Source: Desulfomonile tiedjei (GTDB taxonomy: Bacteria; Desulfobacterota; Desulfomonilia; Desulfomonilales; Desulfomonilaceae). From it: a stretch of DNA of 64,000 bases. The stretch is from contig JACRDG010000076.1 of the NCBI GenBank assembly GCA_016218715.1, positions 1 to 64,000 on the forward strand, in the 5' to 3' direction. The position numbers and the translations under genes are program-made. The notes under the pieces were generated by a model. The model saw only the letters and a program-made list of their open reading frames with translations. It did not search any database and had not been told where the DNA came from. Below, in pieces: positions 8,740-16,701 of this stretch (position 1 is the stretch's first letter; the number at the start of each line of letters is the position of its first letter).

Positions 8740-10050
8740 TTGATCCCGCGCTATACACGCCAGGAAATGGGGAACATCTGGGAACCGGCGAACCGCTACC
8801 GAAAATGGCTGGAGATTGAGCTGGCAGTTTGCGAAGCGTGGACGGAACGAGGGATTGTTCCACCCGCGAGTATGGAACGAATTCGAGCCACGGCGAATTT
8901 CGATCCGCAACGGATCGATGAAATCGAGAAGATTACCCGGCATGACGTCATCGCATTCACGACCAGCGTGGCCGAGTTTGTAGGGGAGGATTCCCGCTTC
9001 ATCCACAGGGGACTCACCTCGTACGATGTGGTGGATACCGCCCTTTCGCTCCTGCTCAAGGAGGCCGGACTCCTTATCCGCTCGGGATTGACGGCACTTC
9101 TGGGCGCCCTGAAGGACAGGGCTTTTGAACACCGCCGCACCTGCATGGTGGGACGATCTCACGGCATACACGCGGAGCCGATCTCCTTCGGCTTGAAACT
9201 GGCCATCTACTACAGTGAGATGTCGCGGCATCTGCAACGCTGGGACGCTGCGCTGGAGACGATTTCTGTCGGGAAGATATCAGGTGCGGTGGGTACGTAC
9301 GCCCACCTCGATCCCGAAATGGAAGCAGCCATCCTGAAGAGGTTGGGACTTGCACCCGCGCCGGCTTCCAACCAGGTCATCCAGAGAGATCGCCACGCGG
9401 CCTATTTCACCGCGTTGGCTCTCATGGCCTCCAGCATGGAAAAGATCTCGGTGGAAATCAGGCACCTGCAACGTTCCGAGGTGGGAGAAGTGGAAGAGTT
9501 CTTCCATCCAGGCCAGAAGGGCTCCTCGGCCATGCCTCACAAACGCAACCCGGTTCTCACGGAGAACCTCAGTGGCCTGGCCCGTGTGATCCGAGGGCAT
9601 GCCCTTGCGGCTATGGAAAACGTTCCGCTCTGGCACGAGAGAGACATCTCCCATTCCTCCGTGGAAAGGATTATCGCGCCTGACAGCACGATCCTGGCCG
9701 ATTTCATGCTGAACCGGCTCACCGAGGTGATCCGCAACATGAAGGTCTACGAGGACCGGATGCAGAAGAACCTGGAACAGAGCCGCGGACTCATTTTTTC
9801 CGAAGCCATCCTGCTCCGTCTGGTCGATCGCGGCCTGACGAGAGAACAGGCATACGCCATCGTTCAGCGCAACGCCATGACCGCGTGGGAACAGGAACGA
9901 GATTTCAAGGAGGTGCTTCTGGGGGACCCGGATGTGCTGAAGTACCTCAGTCGCGAAGAGGTTGGAACCGCCTTCGACCTGGGGCACGCGTTGCGGTGGG
10001 TGGACGCGATCTTTGATCGGGTGTTTTCTGAAGAAAAAGCGGCTACATAG
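8740..10050 (+). CDS. purB: adenylosuccinate lyase
   Basis: PurB cleaves SAICAR to AICAR and adenylosuccinate to AMP, each releasing fumarate, in purine synthesis. The 436 residues show the family's conserved parts: the N-terminal 'IPRYTRQEMGNIW', the histidine region HRGLTSYDVVDTA, and the signature loop GSSAMPHKRNPV (near residues 262-273) with the catalytic serine. The start is TTG at 8740, preceded by AAAGGA, giving the usual 'MIPRYTR' N-terminus. The gene is followed after 61 bases by an envelope gene and looks independent of it. Confidence 0.95.
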   Translation: MIPRYTRQEMGNIWEPANRYRKWLEIELAVCEAWTERGIVPPASMERIRATANFDPQRIDEIEKITRHDVIAFTTSVAEFVGEDSRFIHRGLTSYDVVDTALSLLLKEAGLLIRSGLTALLGALKDRAFEHRRTCMVGRSHGIHAEPISFGLKLAIYYSEMSRHLQRWDAALETISVGKISGAVGTYAHLDPEMEAAILKRLGLAPAPASNQVIQRDRHAAYFTALALMASSMEKISVEIRHLQRSEVGEVEEFFHPGQKGSSAMPHKRNPVLTENLSGLARVIRGHALAAMENVPLWHERDISHSSVERIIAPDSTILADFMLNRLTEVIRNMKVYEDRMQKNLEQSRGLIFSEAILLRLVDRGLTREQAYAIVQRNAMTAWEQERDFKEVLLGDPDVLKYLSREEVGTAFDLGHALRWVDAIFDRVFSEEKAAT

Positions 10051-10111
10051 ATTCATAACTTAATGTAAAAGAATCTTGACTTTTCACGCAAGAACTTGTA
10101 AAGAAAAGCGC

Positions 10112-11992
10112 ATGTTGACTCGCAAACTGAGAACATCCTTTAATCGGATACCCTATCTCTGTGCCGGAACGGCATTCCTGCTGGCCCTCGTCACCATCGC
10201 GCAGGCCGCCACGGAAACTCGGAACGGCGAGCCGCTCTATCCCCAGGCATTGATGAATTGGATGGTGGAAGGGACCTTTCATGCGCTCATCGTGGACAAG
10301 TCGCAGCAGCGCCTGACCGTATGGCGGGTGAAGGACGGTGAGCCTTCGATGGTCGAGTCTTACCGCTGTTCCACAGGCGAGAATGAGGGGGACAAGTGGG
10401 TCCGCGGGGACATGAAGACCCCTGAAGGGGTCTACTTGTTCTGTTCCGTGATCGACGGCCGCAGACTCCCTTCCAAGTACGGACTTTGGGCGTTCACCAC
10501 TGACTACCCCAATTTCGTGGACCGCCGCCGCGGGAAGAGCGGCGACGGCATTTGGTTGCACGGCAGGGACAAGCCGCTCAGAGAAAAGCCGGATTCCAAC
10601 GGGTGCATCGCACTGGAAAACCAGGATCTGATCAAGGTTTCTCGCTTCATCAGGCTGCAGGGTACCCCTCTCATCGTTGTGGACCGGTTGCTGATGGCCC
10701 CTCGGTCCGCGATTCTGGAGCAGGAACGCCAACTGCGAGACTTTGTGGAATCCTGGCGGGAGAGCTGGGAGTCGCGCGACGTTGAAGGATACATGAGTCA
10801 CTACTCGCCGAACTTCCAGGCCTGCTGGCTCGATTTCAAGTGCTGGAAGGAAAAGAAGCGCAGGCTCTCGCGGCGTTACAAGAATATCAAGGTGAGACTG
10901 AGTGACGTCTGTCTCTACCGTCAGGACGGGCTCGTCACCGCGGTCTTCAAGCAGTGGTACAACTCCGACGGTTTTCGCAGCACCGGCGTCAAAGTTCTGT
11001 ATATGACGCATCAGGGCGGTAAGTACGCCATCTACTCCGAAGATTACCATCAGCCCGTGGACGACGACTTCCCTGTCGGAACCCTCCTGGCGCGGTCCGG
11101 CGCAGAGCCTCCGACTGGAGGGGACAAGGGGAACGAGTTCAGAATTCGCCTGGTTTCCACGGATGAGCCGGAGGCATATCAGGAAGGTGAGATCGAAAGC
11201 CCCCGTCCATCCGCTCCTTCAAGAGGGGTGGTATTGGACCGCCTGGCTTCGGCCGGCCAGCGAGAAATCGAACCGCCAAGCCTCGAGAGCAGTGGGAGAC
11301 TCGCGGACGAAACCGGTCCCGAGCGGCTGATAGTGGCTCGCATGGTGCCTGCGTACGCGCCTGCCGACCTTGCGCCGTCTCCAAGGACGCGCCAGCACCT
11401 GATGGCTGCTGCCAACGGACCACGCGAAGAAGAAACCGCAAAGGTACAGGAGGAAGGTCGCAAAGGATCGGCCGGCCCAACCAGGGAGGGGCCCGGTCAC
11501 ACGGTTGCCGCACCGGCACTCGTCGAGTCCGCCCCGCAGATCGAGGGGACCTCACCGCGGCCGGACACCCAGGTGGCCAAATCCCAACCACCCAAGAAGA
11601 CAACCAAAAAGGGAATGCGCCAGGAAATAGCTCAATTTGTTGATCAGTGGAAAGACGCGTGGGAACAAAAGGATCTTGACAGGTTCGGAAAAATGTATCA
11701 TCCAAATTATAGACAGGGGAAGATGAGTTATGATGACTTCCTCAAGTCAAAAAGACAGTTTTTCCACAAGTACCAAAACATCCGCGTAGAAGTTGAGCGG
11801 GTGGAAACCAGGAAGGTGAAAGGACAGGTCGTTGTCACTTTCCTTCAGACCTTCCGAGGAGACGACTACAGTGATAAAGGCAGGAAAAGCATGGTCCTGG
11901 CTCAAGGAGAAGGCGAAGGGTACCGCATCCTTGAAGAAAACTGGTCCCCCCTTGGGGGATCTCCCGCCGATTCCCGTACCAAAGGTCCGTAG
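10112..11992 (+). CDS. YkuD-family peptidase with two NTF2-like domains (Csd6-like)
   Basis: A predicted exported L,D-transpeptidase-fold enzyme of 626 residues. A signal peptide covers residues 1-33. The YkuD catalytic domain follows (about 50-195) with the signature WLHG (His150) and SNGCIAL (catalytic Cys165). NTF2-like domains lie at about 210-325 and 515-620, separated by a proline- and charge-rich linker. H. pylori Csd6 and C. jejuni Pgp2 have the same catalytic domain plus one NTF2-like domain and act as L,D-carboxypeptidases that trim peptidoglycan tetrapeptides to tripeptides. Trimming rather than cross-linking is therefore likely here, but that is inference. I chose ATG 10112; a TTG at 10076 in the same frame is less likely. 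Two genes downstream is a Csd4-like carboxypeptidase. Confidence 0.85.
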   Translation: MLTRKLRTSFNRIPYLCAGTAFLLALVTIAQAATETRNGEPLYPQALMNWMVEGTFHALIVDKSQQRLTVWRVKDGEPSMVESYRCSTGENEGDKWVRGDMKTPEGVYLFCSVIDGRRLPSKYGLWAFTTDYPNFVDRRRGKSGDGIWLHGRDKPLREKPDSNGCIALENQDLIKVSRFIRLQGTPLIVVDRLLMAPRSAILEQERQLRDFVESWRESWESRDVEGYMSHYSPNFQACWLDFKCWKEKKRRLSRRYKNIKVRLSDVCLYRQDGLVTAVFKQWYNSDGFRSTGVKVLYMTHQGGKYAIYSEDYHQPVDDDFPVGTLLARSGAEPPTGGDKGNEFRIRLVSTDEPEAYQEGEIESPRPSAPSRGVVLDRLASAGQREIEPPSLESSGRLADETGPERLIVARMVPAYAPADLAPSPRTRQHLMAAANGPREEETAKVQEEGRKGSAGPTREGPGHTVAAPALVESAPQIEGTSPRPDTQVAKSQPPKKTTKKGMRQEIAQFVDQWKDAWEQKDLDRFGKMYHPNYRQGKMSYDDFLKSKRQFFHKYQNIRVEVERVETRKVKGQVVVTFLQTFRGDDYSDKGRKSMVLAQGEGEGYRILEENWSPLGGSPADSRTKGP

Positions 11993-12965
11993 CAAAGCCT
12001 GCTATTCCGTGGTACTGATAAACGAGACCGGGAAGACCCGTCAGTTCGACCTGACCCCCGGTCGCGTGCGACTGGGAATCGGGCTCCTCATTGCGGCTCT
12101 CGCACTATTCGTGGCTGTTACGGTGGTGGGAGTGGTACTGCCCAGCAAGGGGACCGTGGCCAAGGCGGTTCCGGACGACATGCTTCTCCAAAAGGTCAAG
12201 GCGCTGGAAGACGACTTGAGACAGAAGGAGCTGGCGCTCAGCGTTCAGGACAAGCGCATCAAAGAGATGCAGGAACGCCCTATGCTGGCAGCCGCAGCCC
12301 CTCGAGGCACGGTGGATGCAGCTCCGTCTCCGACCCCGAGCAGAAGCCTCGACGACAGTGGCGGCCCTCTGATGTCGCTCCAGGAGGGAAAACCGGATGA
12401 AGGATCCGGATCTCCGGCTGTGGGCGAGGAGCAGCAGGCAGCGTCCGGGGTAGCATCCAGACCGGAGGCAGGCCTCGCCGCGACAAAAGATGAGCCCCAA
12501 AGCAAGGAAACCTCGAGCAGGGCCGAGCGCAGTCCCAAGTCTGCCCTCAGCTTCAATGCTCAGCAGGTGACGGCCGTCACGGAGGCACCGGGTAAGGGAA
12601 CGTTGAGTTTCAGGCTCGTGAAGGATCATCCTGAAGTCCCCTTCCGCGGATACCTCTTCGTCTTCGTGGAGACGTTGGACAAATTAGAGGATCCGAAGAT
12701 CTGGGCTTACCCGGACCGTGCAAAGCTCGGCGACGAATATCTCCCTTCCGACTACCACGAGGGCGAGAGCCTGTCGTTCAAGCAGAATTCCCGGGTGGAA
12801 CTACCTCTCCGCGATGTGCGGCCGGGAGCGGCGTTGGCCAGGGTGTCGATCCTGCTGTACGATCTGGACGGAAGCATCGTCTTTCAGCGAGGGTTTGACC
12901 GCAAGGAAGTGAAGGTCCTCAGCGCTGCCGATCGGAAGGGCGGAACGAAGAGACGGCCGCTCTAG
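11931..12965 (+). CDS. membrane-anchored protein between cell-wall peptidases
   Basis: Function unknown. The protein has one membrane helix (LGIGLLIAALALFVAVTVVG), then a short coiled-coil stretch (ALEDDLRQKELALSVQDKRI), a low-complexity Pro/Ser/Glu linker, and a C-terminal globular domain of about 110 residues rich in beta-strand patterns. The topology suggests a single-pass inner-membrane protein with its bulk in the periplasm. The start is uncertain: the frame is open from 11832, overlapping the end of the previous gene. I chose TTG 11931, with GAAGGG upstream. The overlap and position between a Csd6-like and a Csd4-like enzyme suggest translational coupling and a scaffold role. Confidence 0.7.
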   Translation: MKKTGPPLGDLPPIPVPKVRSKACYSVVLINETGKTRQFDLTPGRVRLGIGLLIAALALFVAVTVVGVVLPSKGTVAKAVPDDMLLQKVKALEDDLRQKELALSVQDKRIKEMQERPMLAAAAPRGTVDAAPSPTPSRSLDDSGGPLMSLQEGKPDEGSGSPAVGEEQQAASGVASRPEAGLAATKDEPQSKETSSRAERSPKSALSFNAQQVTAVTEAPGKGTLSFRLVKDHPEVPFRGYLFVFVETLDKLEDPKIWAYPDRAKLGDEYLPSDYHEGESLSFKQNSRVELPLRDVRPGAALARVSILLYDLDGSIVFQRGFDRKEVKVLSAADRKGGTKRRPL

Positions 12966-13084
12966 TGACGGGGCCTGGGCAGGCTCTCCGACAAACCGGA
13001 GGGCCTCAAGGAAACAGGATGGCGTCGCAGAGACTTCTCGGCCGGCTCTTTGCTCGTACGCAAACGGGGAGAGAGGCGACGACC

Positions 13085-14959
13085 ATGCCTGAGACGCGCG
13101 CCCGACAACAGACCGCGGTTTTTCGTCGCAGCCTCCTGGGACTGGCGGCGGTCGTGTGCCTCGTCATCTTTCCATCCCTGGCGATGCCTGCCGAAACCGT
13201 CCATCAGGTCTTCTTCGAGGGGACGGACCATCAACTGGACGTGTACCATGTGAAGGGCCGGACCTCCGGGCCGACACTCATGCTCATGGGCGGAATTCAA
13301 GGGGACGAACCGGGTGGCTATCTGGCCGCGGATGTTTACGCCGATATTTCGCTGAAGAAAGGCAACCTCATCGTCGTACCGCGGGCCAATTTTCTCTCGA
13401 TCCTGCTCAACGAGAGAGCCCCTGCGGGGGATATGAATCGCAAATTCGCACTCACAGGAAATCCGGTCGACCGTGATGCTGCAATTGTAGGGATCATCAA
13501 GACCCTGATGCGCAAGAGCGATTTCTTTCTCAACCTGCACGACGGATCGGGGTTCTATTCGCCGGAGTGGGAGGCTCCAAACCGCAATCCGTTGCGCTTT
13601 GGGCAGTCTGTTATTGCCGACGCCGCTGATTACACCAGACCGGACGGCACGGTCTTCAACATGGAGACCATGGTGCAGAAGGTCCTGGAAAAGGTGAATC
13701 CCCAGATATCAGCCCCCGAGCATCGGTTTCGTTTCAACAACCACAGGACTATGGCCCCGGATACGCGGCACAAGGATCAGCGGCTGTCGGCCACCTTCCA
13801 CGCTCTGACTCAGGTGGGAATCCCTGCTTTTGGCATAGAAACATCCAAAGATATCAGCGACTTCGGGCTTAGGGTCCGGTACCAGACGCTCGTGGTGAAT
13901 GCCTTTCTGAGAGAGTGCGGCATCGAGGTGGAGAATCCCAAGATCTGCCTTGAGGCTCCGTTTCTCAAGTTCCTGATCGCTTCCATCAACGGCCAGACGC
14001 CGATCGTGCTCAACGCCAATGACGTCTTGAGGGTGCAGCAGGGGGACAAGTTGCGGATGATACACGTTGAGGCCAACTATTCCCGCGGCCTCACCGCGCG
14101 CCTCAAGGGATCTTCCCCGCGACTGAACGACGTGAATCACGACATCGTCCTCACCAAAGGGAGCACCATAGAGGTGAGAAAAGACCGCTTCCTCATGGCA
14201 GGGATCCCGGTGGAGATAACCCGGCAAGCGGCCTCCAGCCCACGAAAAGGCAGGCTCGAGCCGAGAGTCCGCTACTTTTGCGTCAAGGTCAACAACAAGG
14301 CCCAGGCCCTGGAACCGGGAGAAACCCTTACCATCCTGAGAGGTGATGTCCTCACGATCGTCGACCCGAGAACCAACCTCGATGCACGCGACGAGCAGGG
14401 GATGAAGGTGGATCTACGAGGTTTTCAGGCAAAGTCCCCTGATCCCCTGGACGATCGGGGCCATGCCATCGACACCGCCAACGATCTCCAGAAGGAGTAC
14501 GCCACGATCACCGGTGACACGCTGGTGTTCCCTTTGCAGGCGAAGCTGAACAAACGGGTCTTCGCTGAAAGCACGATCGCCGTGGCGGAAGCGAAGCTGG
14601 AGTACGTCGTACTGGGGAGATCGGGCGATTTCCCGTTCGTAGCCTACGCTGGCGATAAGCTGGAACTCCCGCGCGGTTGCATCCTTACCATCATGGACGT
14701 CAAGACGAACGCTTCTGGAGAGACTCCTCTTTCCATAACCATGGCAGGGCGCACGGTGACATGGCAGAAGAGCGGCTCTGCAGGGATCGATTCCTCGAAG
14801 CTGGATGCCTCTGAAATGCCTCTCGACATCACCCGCAACGGGTGCAGCATCGGACGAATATGGCTCAAGCAGGGACCTGAACTGCGCGTAACGAGCGGCG
14901 AACGCCGCACACAACCTCCGGTGCTGAAGGTCCGGTACGAAGGGACTGTGGGCAAATAG
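13085..14959 (+). CDS. M99-family carboxypeptidase (Csd4/Pgp1-like)
   Basis: A predicted periplasmic zinc D,L-carboxypeptidase of 624 residues. A signal peptide (about 1-36) is followed by a catalytic domain with GGIQGDEPGG (Gln72, Glu75), NLHDGSGFYSPEWE (His152) and FGIETSKD (Glu252). H. pylori Csd4 has an unusual zinc site made by Gln46, Glu49 and His128 with catalytic Glu222; the residue types and spacings match well here, including the glutamine. Two or three beta-rich repeats fill the C-terminal half. Csd4/Pgp1 turn muramyl tripeptides into dipeptides and control helical shape. I chose ATG 13085 because GGGAGAGAGG precedes it and the signal peptide follows directly; in-frame starts at 12965 and 13019 exist. 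Confidence 0.87.
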   Translation: MPETRARQQTAVFRRSLLGLAAVVCLVIFPSLAMPAETVHQVFFEGTDHQLDVYHVKGRTSGPTLMLMGGIQGDEPGGYLAADVYADISLKKGNLIVVPRANFLSILLNERAPAGDMNRKFALTGNPVDRDAAIVGIIKTLMRKSDFFLNLHDGSGFYSPEWEAPNRNPLRFGQSVIADAADYTRPDGTVFNMETMVQKVLEKVNPQISAPEHRFRFNNHRTMAPDTRHKDQRLSATFHALTQVGIPAFGIETSKDISDFGLRVRYQTLVVNAFLRECGIEVENPKICLEAPFLKFLIASINGQTPIVLNANDVLRVQQGDKLRMIHVEANYSRGLTARLKGSSPRLNDVNHDIVLTKGSTIEVRKDRFLMAGIPVEITRQAASSPRKGRLEPRVRYFCVKVNNKAQALEPGETLTILRGDVLTIVDPRTNLDARDEQGMKVDLRGFQAKSPDPLDDRGHAIDTANDLQKEYATITGDTLVFPLQAKLNKRVFAESTIAVAEAKLEYVVLGRSGDFPFVAYAGDKLELPRGCILTIMDVKTNASGETPLSITMAGRTVTWQKSGSAGIDSSKLDASEMPLDITRNGCSIGRIWLKQGPELRVTSGERRTQPPVLKVRYEGTVGK

Positions 14960-15090
14960 CTCTCAATTCCTACCATTCAGCGGGTCAGACGCAGCCCATC
15001 AGGATGCTTTAGGGGCGCGGCCTGCCGCCTTTCCGATGTGTCGATCGGGAATCCGTAGGGGCAGTGCAATAATCCTTGGCGTCCGGAGCG

Positions 15091-15447
15091 TCAACCCTTC
15101 TTCACCATGTGATTGTCCCGGTCGACGTACACGTTCTTGCTCTTGTGACCTTTGCAGACTGCATCGTCCAGAACGGCGTACGAACAGATGATGACGAGGT
15201 CGTTGACCGACACCTTCCGCGCGGCCGCGCCGTTTAGGCAAATCTCGCCGCCATTGGGCTCGCCCGCAATGGCGTACGTGGCAAATCGCTCGCCGTTGGA
15301 GACGTTATAGATGTGAACCTGCTCGTACTCCATGATGTCCGCGGCTTCAAGCAACGCGGCATCAATGGTTACGCTCCCTTCGTAGTCGATGCAGGCTCCG
15401 GTGACCCGTGCCCGGTGGATCTTGGATTTGAGCATTGTGCGCAGCAT
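15091..15447 (-). CDS. panD: aspartate 1-decarboxylase
   Basis: PanD makes beta-alanine from aspartate for pantothenate synthesis. It is a pyruvoyl enzyme that cleaves itself at Gly-Ser; YEGSVT near residue 22 is the cleavage motif. The 118-residue protein also keeps NVSNGERFATYAI, NGAAARKVSVNDLVII and the N-terminal 'MLRTMLKSKIHRARVT'. I chose ATG 15447, which has GGAG seven bases upstream. The gene follows panC by about 70 bases on the same strand, so panC-panD is one operon. Confidence 0.96.
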   Translation of the reverse strand: MLRTMLKSKIHRARVTGACIDYEGSVTIDAALLEAADIMEYEQVHIYNVSNGERFATYAIAGEPNGGEICLNGAAARKVSVNDLVIICSYAVLDDAVCKGHKSKNVYVDRDNHMVKKG

Positions 15448-15517
15448 TCGTCTGCTCCATTCGCGCAAGTGGTAGGCGTTTCTCTCTAGTCCGGCGAGCT
15501 GCGGTGTAGAGGTGTGC

Positions 15518-16393
15518 TCACACCGGCTTGTTCGCCGGATTGTTCCGATGGAACACCATGTTGTCGATGAGGCGGGTCCTGCCGACCCGAACCGCGAGGG
15601 CGGCGAGGGCAGAATCATCCACTTCTTCCAGTGACCGCAACGTCTCGGGATGAACCAGGCTGACATAGTCAGGCTGTGCGGCCGGTTCCCGCGTTATTCT
15701 GTCGGCCATGACCCGGAGGTACCGTTCAGGGCTTCGTTCCCCTGCGTCGAACAGTTTCTTCGCTTCATGAAGGGCATGGTGCAGACACACGGCCTGACGT
15801 CTCTCATCCGGGGAGAGGTACGAGTTGCGCGAACTCATGGCAAGTCCGTCGGCTTCCCGGACGGTAGGGCAGGGGACCACATTGACGTCCACGTCGAGGT
15901 CCCTGACCATGGTGTTGATTACCTGGAGCTGCTGGAAGTCCTTCATGCCGAAATAGATGTTCGTCGGCGCGACGGTGTTGATCAGCTTCAGGACGACAGT
16001 GGCCACTCCTCGGAAGTGACCTGGCCTGGACGCACCGCACAACGGCTCGGAAACCTCGAGCACATCGACGTACGTCTGGAAACCCGGACCGTATACATCC
16101 CCCGGTTCCGGCATGAAGAGCGCGTCAACCCCGACTGAGGCGCATTTGAGCGAATCCGCCTCCAGGTCACGGGGATACGTGGAGAGGTCTTCGCTGGGGC
16201 CGAACTGGGTTGGGTTCACGAAGATGCTCGCGGCGAGCAGGTCGTTTTCTCGTCGACCGCGACGCATGAGGCTCACATGTCCTTCGTGAAGATAGCCCAT
16301 GGTGGGCACCAAGCCGATGCTCTTCCCTGCGGCACTGTGAAGCTTCGCCCACCGCTTCATCTCCGCCACTGACGTGATTGTCTCCAAAGGCAC
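15518..16393 (-). CDS. panC: pantothenate synthetase
   Basis: PanC joins pantoate and beta-alanine with ATP to form pantothenate. The 291 residues show the family's motifs: VPTMGYLHEGHVSL (the HIGH-like ATP-binding motif), SIFVNPTQFGP, YFGMKDFQQLQVI and the KMSKS-like MSSRNSYLSP. I chose GTG 16393 because it gives a normal N-terminus and has GGGG a few bases upstream. The longer frame to 16471 would run through the leader and its terminator hairpin. PanB is not in the window. Expression is probably controlled by premature termination in the leader. Confidence 0.95.
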   Translation of the reverse strand: MPLETITSVAEMKRWAKLHSAAGKSIGLVPTMGYLHEGHVSLMRRGRRENDLLAASIFVNPTQFGPSEDLSTYPRDLEADSLKCASVGVDALFMPEPGDVYGPGFQTYVDVLEVSEPLCGASRPGHFRGVATVVLKLINTVAPTNIYFGMKDFQQLQVINTMVRDLDVDVNVVPCPTVREADGLAMSSRNSYLSPDERRQAVCLHHALHEAKKLFDAGERSPERYLRVMADRITREPAAQPDYVSLVHPETLRSLEEVDDSALAALAVRVGRTRLIDNMVFHRNNPANKPV

Positions 16394-16400
16394 TGTCCCC

Positions 16401-16430
16401 AAAATAAAAAAGCCCTCCGAGAGGAAGGCT
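16401..16430 (-). terminator. terminator/attenuator in panC leader
   Basis: On the minus strand AGCCTTCC-TCTC-GGAGGGCT (8 bp, one G-U pair) is followed by TTTTTTATTTT. It ends eight bases before the panC GTG, so it can only act as a conditional stop. Confidence 0.85.
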
Positions 16431-16540
16431 CCGCGCAATCCGGTGATGGTCGTCCTTCCCGTCCCGGTCATCCTGATCCAGGCGGTCTATGTGCACACTT
16501 CACATGAGCGGTTCCGGGTCCCCAAGGGACTCCAGACACA
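16431..16540 (-). promoter_or_regulatory. structured panC leader, candidate pan RNA motif
   Basis: The leader starts with UAUGUG, which can pair with CACAUA about 50 nt later. Inside is a hairpin UCUGG-A-GUCCC-UUG-GGGAC-CCGGA with a single bulged A. A second segment (CCUGGAUCAGG) follows before the terminator. A 'pan' RNA motif with bulged adenosines is known upstream of pantothenate genes in Firmicutes, Chloroflexi and Deltaproteobacteria. The match is by location and shape only. Confidence 0.5.
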
Positions 16541-16546
16541 TATTTT

Positions 16547-16574
16547 ATTATAGCCTTCGGGACGCGCCGGTCAA
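16547..16574 (-). promoter_or_regulatory. sigma-70 promoter of panCD
   Basis: TTGACC (complement at 16569-16574), a 16-nt spacer and a perfect TATAAT (complement at 16547-16552). It would start transcription near 16540 and give a leader of about 147 nt. Confidence 0.8.
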
Positions 16575-16701
16575 GGGGAAAAGTGGCTTTCAAGTAAGCA
16601 TTTACGTACCGGATCGCGCGGGGTTCGGGCGAGGCTGAAACGCTGCCAGGAGGCCCGGGGGACACCTTTACGCCATAGCCTGAACGTGGTACAGAGAACC
16701 G

